A stretch of 64,000 nt of DNA from Lactifluus volemus. Its lineage: Eukaryota > Basidiomycota > Agaricomycetes > Russulales > Russulaceae. The notes beneath the pieces are model-generated. The model saw nothing but the letters and a program-made list of their open reading frames with translations, was not told where the DNA came from and did not search any database. Location of the stretch: the NCBI GenBank assembly GCA_022376515.1, contig WTXI01000133.1, positions 1 to 64,000 on the forward strand, written 5' to 3'. Made by a program: the position numbers and the translations under genes. Position 1 is the first letter of the stretch. Each line of letters opens with the position of its first letter. Below are positions 1-9,988 of the stretch, piece by piece.

Positions 1-1462
1 GTCACTCTTTCTCATTCTCTTCAATTTCGTCCTCCAGCGGCTGGTCGAGCACATCAGTGCTTGAAACACAGTGCAAACTTCGCAGAGGACAGTTACCCGC
101 GTTTCCAAGTGCTGGCTGTTGGCGAGTAATCCGGTCAGTTGGCATCAAAACCAAGCATAACCGGTACGTACTAGAGTTCTTGCTTCCCGGTGCTGAAAAA
201 CGCCCGGTACAAATCAAATTCCTCAGTGCAGATCTACTTCAGGTAGCTGCACCCGGCGAGCGTCTATAACGCGTTCATGACATGTCGTTAGATGACTGAG
301 GATATGCAAAAAGGCGTACCAATTCCACGAGTTCCGTCTCGTAGGGTCAGACCGCGGATCTGCTCAGTAAGACGTGAAACCAGGAGGTTCTTTCGTGCGC
401 CAAAGTACGCCCCGTGGCACTCCGAGAGCAGAGCTCCCAGCTCCTCAGGATGTGAGTGGGCACGGCGCTCGAATTCTCCGAGGAGAGGCGCAAGCTGGCC
501 AGCCACGGTGGTGAAACGCGTGTAAAGAAGATGCATTTGTGCGGTGTCAGTGACATCCTTTAACAGATCAGTGATTAGAAAAGGTGGTGATATATCCATC
601 GCAGAGAAAGGCACCTGCTCGAAGAGTCGCCGCGAGACATCCTGGGTGAGTGCACGGAGAGATCCAACAAAATACATTTTGATGAACGTCATTGCACAGG
701 TCATACATTGCTGGAAGCGTAGGAGATAGACTTCTGCTTCTTTGTAGTTTCTCTGGGGGTGGAGAGGGATGATGAGCAAGTTCACACACGCTAGCAGAAA
801 AGCGGATCGTACATGGGGTTTGAGAAACTCGATGCAGATGTCCACACGCTCAACCATTCTGTCTGGAGAACGAGCGACTCGCCAGGGTGACTGAGCAGCC
901 GCGTCGCGTGCTCCAGTTACTGAAAGTAAGTATTCCAAGGTCATCCAGATAGCCGTTTGCACTCCACCAGTTGATCCTGTAAACGACGACACAACCATCA
1001 AGCTCATCTACGCGTCCGAGAGGTGTGTGTGTGTGAGGTGATACGCACCTGCTTGGCCAACAACTTTTGGCTGGCGTCTGCAGACATTTTCCGCCGTCCT
1101 CCACGCTCTTCCGCTTATCCAACATACTCGCGACTGCTGTATCGACCTGGTCGATCCGGCTGAGAAGTCTGTCGCAAGTGTCTTGAGATTCGGAGACGCG
1201 CAAAAGATGGTGTCGGAAGTGTGCATCCTGGCTATGCGCCACTGAGCGGTCTATCATCGCGAGCCGGTCGTAAAGTTGTTGTCGAGTCCGGACTGGCTGC
1301 TTCGGATGTAGTGCATGTGCGTGGGCAACGGTCGGTTGACATGAGCCCGGCGTGGGAGGACGGGAATCTGAACGAAGCTTGATGCGCTGTAGGGGAGTTG
1401 ATAGACGGGAAGCATTGTTAGAGTCTTCTCGTGAAGGCTGTGATGGTTCTGAGTTGCAAGGG
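1..1462 (-). pseudogene. COG3: COG3 (conserved oligomeric Golgi complex subunit 3) pseudogene, copy 1, 5' part only
   Basis: COG3 is a vesicle-tethering subunit of the COG complex at the Golgi. The minus strand encodes COG3-like segments: an N-terminal Ser/Pro stretch, a helical stretch with 'MVERVDICIEFLKPH', then 'EAEVYLLRFQQCM', 'MHLLYTRFTTVAGQLAPLL' and 'LLSECHGAYFGARKNLL'. These match the family order and a second copy at 19627-22400. Coding is interrupted: a CAG-type glutamine codon reads TAG at about 234-236, one base is missing near 52-54 relative to copy 2, and about 50 bases present in copy 2 are missing near 105. Its 5' flank is separated from it by the transposon at 1467-9132. The gene continues past the left edge, so the fate of its 3' half is unknown. 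I infer a pseudogene; the family call is firm. Confidence 0.8.
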
Positions 1463-1467
1463 ATAAA

Positions 1468-1500
1468 CCCCCCAGTCAAAATCGATTGAAGTAATTTTAA
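1468..1500 (+). repeat. Left terminal inverted repeat of the transposon
   Basis: Starts with a C run followed by AGTCAAAATCGATTGAAGTAA. The reverse complement of 9100-9132 gives the same string with one extra A, so the TIR is at least about 25 bp with few mismatches. The left end carries two more C than the right end. Confidence 0.85.
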
Positions 1501-1820
1501 GTAAATTTAGGTAATTTGATTATTTCAATTTTGATCAAAATTTGAGCAGACAAATAGGTTTGATTCAATCCGGATTTAGACAATTTAAGTTATTCGAATT
1601 TATTTGAATTCCGGACAAATGAATTGAATTGGATCGATTCCATTTGATTACGCGTGTTGAATCTGATCGAATTAGATTGAATTGAATTGAAAGTCATTTC
1701 CGAATTGGATTGAATCGAATTGAATAGACATTTCGAATTGATTGAATCGAATTGATTTTTTTTATTTACATACAACGTAATTAATTTGGATCAATCTCAT
1801 TCAATTTAATATAGCTCGAT
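1500..1820. repeat. AT-rich subterminal repeat block (left)
   Basis: About 320 bases made of degenerate GAATTGAATT / GATTGAATCG words in both orientations. The same word family fills 8868-9100 at the other end. Such arrays near transposon termini are commonly transposase-binding regions; that role is inferred here. ORFs reading through it give Asn/Ser/Gln/Phe repeats and are not coding. Confidence 0.75.
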
Positions 1821-2798
1821 TGAATCGCGATCAAGAGATACCTCGTCCCGGCCCGCCCCCCCGCTTGAGTGCATCTAAAGTAGCAAGTCGAGAAAGAGTG
1901 AACGCGTGCGAGTGCTGTGAGCGTGTCATGAGTGCAATAGAATGAGAATAACTTGTAGTGTACATACCATTGTTATTTCTTTCCTTTCTTGCCTTTCTTG
2001 TCCTTTTTCGCGTCTTGTTCCATTTGTTTGTACCGCTTCGATATGTTTGTTAAGATAGGACGAGCAAAATAATATTAGTACCACTGATGTCTCTGGTTCA
2101 GCGTGTCCCAACAATGAGAAGTCTTCCGCGTCACATTGGGGTGTTCTTTGAGTAGTCTATCGCGAATAAATTCCTGGCGAGGTTAGATGGATTTATTAAT
2201 TAGATGGACCACTTACCGTGCTGATAAGGAATTGTTCGCGCGCATTGGAATCGCCTCTTTGATGAAGTGGGGTGGACGTTAGGCTGACATTGCTTCAGCT
2301 GTGTTGAAATCGGTACTGATGGTGTATTAACTTGCGCGTCTGGTATTATTTGAGTCACTGAGCCATCCTTGTCAGTGTGAATGTAGTTGTGCGTTGAATT
2401 ACATCGCACCTTCCGAGATGGTGACCAAAAACAGGGTCAATCTGCGTCACCTCATCGGGCATCTGAGACGGAATCATTGGGTGGGGGGGCTTATTTCTGG
2501 CGTGTATTGCACGAGTACGCATGAGTGCCAACGTTGAGGCTGTTGAGGAATAGCTTATGAGACCACATACCTACTGTCTCTGTCACGGAAGCTGGCCAGG
2601 TTGGTTGGAAGCGGCTTGACTGAGTAAGGGCAAGACGGGGGGGAGATCGTCGAGATAGGTCGTGTGACCGGTATGCTGATCAAGCCGTGTAAGTAGATCG
2701 ACATCGAGTGCAATAAGACACCTACAATGGTCTAGGGATCCTAATCTTCTGTGGAACTGAAGTGTCAATGTGTGAGCGTCGTGTAGAGTAGCGACATA

Positions 2799-3850
2799 CT
2801 ACGGGCTCTTGTCTTGTGTTATTGGGGGAACCTCAGCCCTGCTTGTGTTCGGTATCTGAATCGGGGCTCTCTGGTCGATAGAGGCCGCAGTAGGCGAAGG
2901 GGGGGATCTATGTGTATGGTATAAAGGTACGCGTACACTTTCTGTCAGAGAAGGGGGGCGCGCACGCACTGGGGAGATGAGCAATAGAGCTCTCATCGGT
3001 CTCTGTGTCGCATAGATCATTCCACATAGATGTATAAGGACGCAATGATGCAATGATGACTCGCCTTTGGCTCTTTTATTTGATCCTTCGAGATCCATGG
3101 CATCAGAGTGCCTCTTTGCGGGTACAGTCCCCTTCTCCCGCAATTCACTTTGCTCAGATTTGATGGGCTCCGTTAAATTTGCATGCTTCTTGTACCAGTG
3201 CGAAAAGTCGTAGTACAAACCTTCCTTGCTTTCCAGTTCCCGTGACATAGCTGCAGCGACGGGTGTTTTGACTCGATCTCGCATAGAATTGCTCCTGGAC
3301 ATCTGGGTGTACTTGTTTCCACGGGCATGCAAGTTTCCCCTGGTCGTAGAGGACTCGCCACAACCGTTTACTGGACTTGCGAATCTCCTTTAGCTCGTCT
3401 GTGTTTATTACCTCGCCTGCCTCGTCTTGGAGGAACCAAAACGAACATTCTCGCCTTCTTCAAGACGCCCCCGTCCACGTTGTCCCTTGTGTTCGCCACT
3501 CTTTTCTCGTCGCGTTTGCTCTGCTGGTATGTCTCAAAACGCCAATAAGTGATATTCGGGTAGTCTTCCTGGCGCTTTGTTGGAGGCATGGGCTTTTGGA
3601 CATTGCTGGAAGCGCTAGCAGGTTGATTGGGGTGCACCGCATGTGTTGATCCACCCCCTTGGCGTAGTGCATCAATGAGACTATCGTATGTCTTCCTAGA
3701 TAATATAGTAATATTAATTGCGCAGATGGGTAGGGAGCGTTGGTACGTACTGGAGTGTATTTGCCCGCACCTTGCTCTCTTTATAAAGTCCCAAGAGGTG
3801 GATATATGCTGGGTTCCGAGTTCGCATAAGTGCTCTGTGACTGGCACGCA
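2799..3850 (-). pseudogene. Decayed second gene of the transposon, unknown function
   Basis: Three minus-strand frames follow each other with protein-like content: 'YPNITYWRFETYQQSKRD' (about 3550), then 'LKEIRKSSKRLWRVLYDQGK' (about 3370), 'ESKHPSLQLCHGNWKARK' (about 3250) and 'DFSHWYKKHANL' with a Lys/Arg-rich tail 'KRHSDAMDLEGSNKRAK' (about 3100-3200). Joining them needs single-base frame changes near 3280 and 3215 where no splice sites fit. I infer an accessory transposon protein that has lost its frame. The protein family is not recognised. Unspliced introns are a weaker alternative explanation. More minus-strand coding-like sequence continues to about 2580. Confidence 0.4.
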
Positions 3851-4431
3851 GGAGATTCGGATTCTGTGCGCTGAGCACTATTGGACTCCCCTATGCACGT
3901 GCAAAGTGGCACTTGTTAGTGAATGCGCCGCATATACGCATGCATACCAGCGCATGTAAATCTTCTGTGTCGTCTACGGACGATGTATACCCAAGAGAAC
4001 TATTTGATCTGTACGAGATAGGGCTGAGCGCATTCTGCGAGGAAGGGTCTTGATATGTAGAGGGATTCATATGAATATGAGGGCGTCTGTCTGGGCCTGC
4101 AAGAGTGTATGTGCGTAAAATTGGGGATGCAAAACCTTGGGGTATCCGCATATATGCACACATGAATTCCATTGACAAAAGTGGAAATACTGGCCATGTA
4201 GGTGCGAATTCAATGGGATTCAATCATATTCAATTCGCGCAGAAACGACTTATATATTGAAATGTATTGAGAACATAGAGCGAATGGATTGACGGGTGAT
4301 TGTATCTACCACCGATATGACATACATCTACAGTGCGTGAGCGTTTGGGCCTTTATTGCGATTCATTTGCGTATAGACTCCCTGGAGTGCACGGAAATAA
4401 GTATCGGTATATAATGTAGCGATGATCTTAC

Positions 4432-5018
4432 CTATCTCAGAGCCAGGGAGAATCTCCTCCATCTTATTGCCACCCGCTCCATCGTTTCCCTTGCAGAATC
4501 TTCTTGTGCGTCCTTTATGATCTGCGCCAAACTGTGGCCGTATATGACGATCTGATTCGGATCTATCGGACCGGGGAATGGCGATTCAGTAGATTTGTCG
4601 AGATCAATGGGACCAGTGTGTGTTGAGCGCAATGTGCAAGGAATTGTGTGTGAGAGATTGCATGTGCACGGCACACAGGGAATCGAGTGCACACTTGGCG
4701 AGGTGTGGGCCATGCACAAGGCGCAGGGGATTGGGTGATAAGGCCGATAAGGGTGGGGATGTGCATCAAATGCGACGCGTTGGGATGGCCGTATAGAGGG
4801 TAAGGACGGTGTACTCTGCGCTGTGTGCCGTATCTAATGGGCTCCGTCTGTACTCCCTGTGTTTTGTGCGATGGGCTGCACCTGGGACTGTCTGTCTGCA
4901 CGGCGGCCACGGTCTTCACCGTGCGGGGCGGAATTGGCATAGGGAATGGCGTAAGGACTTGCGTCTCAGATATGTCTATGACTTCAGAAGCTGGTTGTGC
5001 ATGCCCGCTACCACCCAC
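4432..5018 (-). other. Possible further exons of the transposon's accessory gene
   Basis: The minus strand has open stretches of plausible composition, such as 'IDPNQIVIYGHSLAQIIKDA' and 'RETMERVAIRWRRFSLALR' at 4432-4600, and a Pro/Thr-rich stretch up to 5018. No domain is recognised and exon joints are not clear. They lie between the transposase and the decayed accessory ORF on the same strand, so they may be its 5' exons. Confidence 0.3.
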
Positions 5019-5365
5019 AAAGTTGGAAGATGCTGTGAGGGGGTCTTCGAGATGGAAACGAGCATGAGCTCATCGGGGGGGCAACCTTATGGCTGGCATT
5101 AGTGTATCAGCCCAGCTGACTGTCTGGGATATTCCCCGAAATGAGCAGGTACGATGAGAGTGAATGTATGCGCGAGTGTAACTGTAGCACAAGTAGTCGT
5201 TGAATTGATTGTGTGCACTTAGATATATGCGCATAATATTCGTGCATACATATTCTACGCAGAATTCTTTCGAGTGATCGCACGTGCACACAAAGATCTT
5301 AGATTCTTGCCAAAGTCGCGATGCAATTAAGACGATTCATTAATAACATTCAGTGCACATTTCAA

Positions 5366-8300
5366 TTACAATGCGGCTACAATATCATCGTTATCTTGTC
5401 CCATTATGAGTGCATCTAAGCCAGGTTTTTCCACCACGAAATATCGTGAACATGTACCTACTTCGCTTGGCTTCAGAGGAATCATGGCCACCACAGATAC
5501 GATCGCTTCGACTTTGATAACGCGGAGATTTCTCATGCCATGATACATGCAAGCATACAGGGTTCCAAGTGAGTCGCGAAGCAATTGTTCCTCCGGTTCA
5601 GACCACAAAGATACAAGTGCGTAGGCTTGCAAGTGTGTGCGTATAATGTGATCGCTTTGAAAATAAAACTGAATCTCGGCGAATCTGGAGGTTCCATCTA
5701 AATTAATCTAAGTGCACCGCCAATGAGGTCGTCGAGGTCACGTCGCATGATGTGCGCTTCACCTTAACATTGCGTGAGCACCGCCCTGTCTCAGATTCGG
5801 GTGTTTTCGGTCTATCCCCTTCTTTCCAAATGGCGCGAGCCACCTGGAGGTTCGGTAGGCGAAGTCTAGCCCACCGAATACACAATGGTTTCCAGTCGCT
5901 AGCGAGAGGGCCGATCTCTGAGAGCATGAAATCGCGGAATGCCATGGCATATTCATCCTTGAGTAGATGAGGCTTGTTGTCAGTTGCCGTGAGAAGAACA
6001 AATCCCCCCTCTAGAGAGACAGAACCACGAGGCAAACGTCCTTTATCGGGATCAAAGTCTGGAATCATAGCTTTGAGGGCGTTCATCTGACTGCGCCTCA
6101 AGCCGCGGTTCGCAAGATTGGCAAAGGGGTGTAACGGTTGTTTTACCTCCTCTCCAAGACTGCCAATTGTTCGCTCGAGAGTCCATTGCTGGATATAAAC
6201 GCCAGGTCCGATGCGCATAGCCTCTAATGCTAAGTGGATCATTGCGTGCACACTCTGGCGCACAAAATGCAACCTAGTGGGGAGTCGACAGTAGTATAGC
6301 GTTTCGAATTCCTCAACAAACTGGAGCAGGAGCGCATGAGCGAGAGTAAGCTGAGCTGTCTTGATGCGTCGCTGATGAACGATCCGCACACCCTGCACGA
6401 GTTTGCAAAAGTGACGCCAGTACACATTGGGCAGTACATCCAAGAAAAGTCCGGGTCCGAATCCGAAAAGGTATAACAGGAACTCCCATGCTTTGTACCC
6501 GCTCGAGATTTTCTCGGCAGGATTGCGGGGAGATCGATCAAAAGATCCGGGGAGATACTGCCTACACAGGGCAACTTCACGGCCGTGTTTTCGCCAGGTA
6601 TCACCGGTGAGGCACATCCAAGGCCACTCAGATCGTGAATCGCCCCTGTCACAGTCAATAGTGCCGCGCCAAAGCCCAAGCAGGAGATCAGGAAGATTAA
6701 GAGAGATCAGGTGCATTATGTCGATCGCGAAGCATTGAGGGGGAGCCAGTGAACGACGAGGAGAGAGCCCACTGAAGATGCTTGGCTTGCATATGCCTGT
6801 CTCTCTGCGCTCCTGTTTGTAGTGCGTGTCATTCCGACTCAGCAGTAATCTACGCAAGCCTTGATCATACAAAGCAGCAGAGGGTTCTGGTAGCCGATAG
6901 ACGTCGATATCGTCATGATCACAGCCTGAGACCGAGTAATCCAGGGGCTTGAGCATGACGGGATAGTAATGCGATCCATTTTCCTTATGTCGACCCCTGA
7001 GACCGCAGTAAAGACGGCACCCAAAAGCGCCATGATGTCCGACTTGTCCATTTAGTTGAGAGAGACCTGGACCGTCGGCCATGCCCAGATAGAAGTACGG
7101 AAACGATGTGAACACGCGATCTAGCTCAGCGTCCCAGATTCGGAAGCCATCTCGTTGAAGAGCAGCGAGATGGTGCAGTCCGGGGAATAAGAACGAATCC
7201 AGATTCTTTGGTTTCTGCGGACCCGGTATAAACCCCCCTGGAAGCACATACTTCTTCTTGTATCGCATATCCGGGGGAAGATCGAGCAAGATCCATATGT
7301 AAATCCAAAAATCCGACTGTTTGTGCTCATACAGTTGTGCGCCGTCAACAGATAACATCAATACTGTGTCATCTGGCTTGATGTCCTCATTGCAGACGGC
7401 CTCCAGAAATGCATGCGCGCCATATACATCATCGTACTCGTCGATGGGCAAATCTTGGGACAATCTCTCTAGGAGGGGTTTCATTGCGCGCCTACGATGG
7501 CCCATGTTGTGAGCACCTTGCCTACTGCGCCATTGCGCCTGGATTTGAGGGCCAATAGGGATAGTAAGCGACTGCTTTCTTGGGCGCATACCAGGATTGC
7601 GCCCTCGTGTGTTCGGCTCATAGCGTGCGACCCCGCACTCAGGACAGACTGTCATTTCAGAGAATGGACCGGTGAATGCGACACAAGAGTTGTCGCACAT
7701 ATCAGTCATAATTGCCGGGATTCCTGTGATATCCTTCAGGCGTTGTTTCACCTGTGCATACGACAAATCTGCTATGTCCGGAGAACGTCGCTTAAATGCG
7801 GCCATTGAATTCCTGTACATTTCTTCGGAGCCATTCGTAACCACGAGAAACATATCCAGGCATAGCCGCAAGTCCTTATCGGATAGATCCACTTCAGATG
7901 TAATTGGAAAACGAAGTCGCTGGAGGACATCTTCCGGCAATGAATCCCGGCTCAATGTTGCTTCGCTTAGCGCATAGACGAAGGACACTGCAGTCTGAAG
8001 TGACGCAACTGTGGGGAATCTAGAGAGGACTGAACCAGGACCAGAATCGTTGAACTGCCCAGGGACGTCATCGGGGACAGCATCCCTGCCCACTGGCATG
8101 GGAGAGGCGTAAACGTCACTGTCGACGTCGCCCACAGTAGGATCGCCATGCACAGGGATAATGGAATCAGGACCATCATCGTCCGAGTCATTGCTGGTAT
8201 TCAGAGGGGCATCATCTGGGTCACCATCGCTTAGATCCTGTGACTATGAGCCGATTGTATGCTCCGTCAGATAGATCGACGTCGCATTCACTTATTTCAT

Positions 8301-8689
8301 ACCGCATTTCCTGGAAGAGAACGCCCCAACCGGCCAGTATTCGCCCCTGGAGACTGTGCTGCGCTTGGTTCTCCTTCCACAGATGCGGGGATGGGAAGTG
8401 CTACGACGGGCCTTTGTTTCGCTCTCAATTGGCGTACTTCGAATATAAACAAAAAGAATGACAAAATAAAGATGATATTGCGCCTACCCTGCATGGAGCC
8501 TCCTATAGATGGCAGCCGCGTTGAGTGTCCAGATAACCCAGACATGCGATTGAGGTAATCTTCACGATAATCAGCGTCTCTATAAGGCTGGTGCCTATTA
8601 AAAGTCGATAAAGAAACGATCTTTTTTCGTTTACAGAATCTTGAGCAGGCACAGTAGTGTTCTTTTCTCTTTGTACTTGATGTAGACAT
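5366..8689 (-). CDS. Transposase, Tnp2/Plavaka-like DDE, four exons, about 1,052 aa
   Basis: Catalyses movement of the surrounding element. I place exons at 8689-8488, 8436-8303, 8243-5763 and 5707-5366; all three introns are GT-AG (50-60 nt) and phases agree, giving 1,053 codons including the stop. Exon 1 starts at ATG 8689 and carries a Cys/His cluster 'YCACSRFCKRKK...FNRH' typical of an N-terminal zinc finger. The core shows 'MLSVDGAQLYEHKQSDFWIY', 'YVLPGGFIPGPQKPKNLDSF', 'FAIDIMHLISLNLPDLLLG' and 'WTLERTIGSLGEE', which I take as the D, D and E catalytic region of the Tnp2 family. There is also a second Cys pair, 'CPECGVARYEP'. The C-terminal exon 'LQAYALVSLWSEPEEQLL' matches the usual tail of these proteins. 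The frame is intact, so this copy could still be active. Confidence 0.85.
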
Positions 8690-8867
8690 GTAAACAGCGA
8701 TGTAGAAGACGTGCAAAGCAGTGTACATGTATTCACTTGTATCGGTAGCCATGTGATTCTATGTATTGGCCATGTGATCGGACAGAGATCAGTCGAAAAT
8801 GAGTAATATATTTACGCCAGCGTTTCCGCGCATTCAAGAATCTCAGTGCACAGTGGGGATACGTCGT

Positions 8868-9100
8868 ATTCAATTTTAATCAAGTGATTTAGATCGAAAA
8901 ATAAATCTCGCGTAATCCGATCGATATTATTCAAGCGTGATCAAATGCGATCGAATCAATCCTATCCGGATCAATCCGAATCAATTTACTTAAATCAATA
9001 TTCAAATCTTATCAATTGTCTTGAATTAACTTGAATTGAATTCAAATCTGATCAATCCGAATCAATTTAATTAAATTAAATACAATCCGAATCAATCCGA
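8868..9100. repeat. AT-rich subterminal repeat block (right)
   Basis: Repeats of AATCCGAATCAATTTACTT-like words and GATCAA/TTGAATT words. They mirror the left block at 1500-1820. Confidence 0.75.
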
Positions 9101-9132
9101 ATCAAGTTACTTCAATCGATTTTTGACTGGGG
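9097..9132 (-). repeat. Right terminal inverted repeat of the transposon
   Basis: Ends in AATCGATTTTTGACTGGGG, the reverse complement of the left terminus. It is followed at once by ATAACCG, the resumed COG3 flank. Confidence 0.85.
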
Positions 9133-9189
9133 ATAACCGTCGATAAACAAGCAAGATAGAAAGGAACTGACTCTGACTGTGGATAATGG

Positions 9190-9610
9190 TAGAGAGTGTC
9201 TCCGGTCAACAGCAGCCTTGATGGCTCCCACACTTTTGGACTCAGCATGTCCCAGCGGTGCCTTGGCTTCCTATTCTTCAATAGGGAGAGCAGATTTTGG
9301 TTGTTGAGTGCGAATATTCAGACTGGGAGTATTCGCATGGCTGGAGGCTTTTTCAACAAACAGATGAGAGGGAATCTAATCTTATCTAAGGTTTGTCAAG
9401 GGCCCACCCGATGGAAAGTGCGTCATCATTTCTTTCGTGGGTCTCCGCTCAACAGCAGCCTATGGCTCCCACGCTTTTGGTCTCAGCATCTCCTAGTGGT
9501 GCCTTGGCTTCCCAAGAGCAGATTTTGGTTGTTGAGTGCGAACATTCAGACTGGGCATATTTGTATGGCTGGAGGTCATTTTCAACGAACAGAGAGAGTA
9601 CTTTGCTTGG
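9190..9610 (+). repeat. Two tandem copies of a about 240-bp COG3-flank unit
   Basis: 9198-9380 and 9440-9600 share long stretches (GAGCAGATTTTGGTTGTTGA, GCTGGAGG, GGTGCCTTGGCTTCC). A third copy lies in the flank of the second COG3 relic at 22455-22600. The region between the transposon end and about 9980 shows no gene; ORFs here run through the repeats. Confidence 0.75.
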
Positions 9611-9988
9611 ATTCAAGGTATCAATCAACTGTGCTTGCAGATTCGGCCATTTCTATTGGTCCTGACCGTCCTGATCTGTTTTCTGATTGGTGGATATACA
9701 GTACAGCACAATTGTTGTCTTTATTTAGAGTTTGAAATCCATTATTTGATTTGCTTATGATATCTCTTTCCGAATTCAGCAAATTGAAGATTTTGCACTC
9801 TGTGAGCCATGTGTTGAAATCCGTCTTCTGGCATCTTGATTTGCCCCTTTCGTTTCCCCCTTCACGTGTGGTCTCGTGTTTTCTATTCCGCGTCTCTATG
9901 CGAGTACCTGCCAGTGACCTCATTTTGAAAACACCTCTCTACTGGATCTTCAGAGACTCGCTGGCGCTAACTGAATTCTAACCATACA

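Larger units (their letters stand above)
1467..9132 (-). mobile_element. 7.67-kb TIR DNA transposon, Tnp2/Plavaka-like (CACTA-related)
   Basis: The element has inverted termini: the left end reads CCCCAGTCAAAATCGATTGA (within 1468-1490) and the right end reads CGATTTTTGACTGGGG at 9117-9132. It sits inside a COG3 flank. The paralogous flank at 22391-22400 reads gggataaccgg without interruption and so acts as an empty site. ATAA (up to GGATAA, depending on where the element ends) is repeated at 1461-1466 and 9131-9136, giving a 4-6 bp target duplication. Inside are a transposase gene (minus strand) and a decayed second gene. AT-rich GAATTGAATT-type repeats fill both subterminal regions. The Plavaka label rests on my recognition of the transposase type; the transposon call itself rests on TIR, target duplication and empty site. 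Confidence 0.88.

Noticed and set aside
1590..1775. Asn/Ser/Phe-rich minus-strand ORF
   Set aside because: It is the translation of the AT-rich subterminal transposon repeat.
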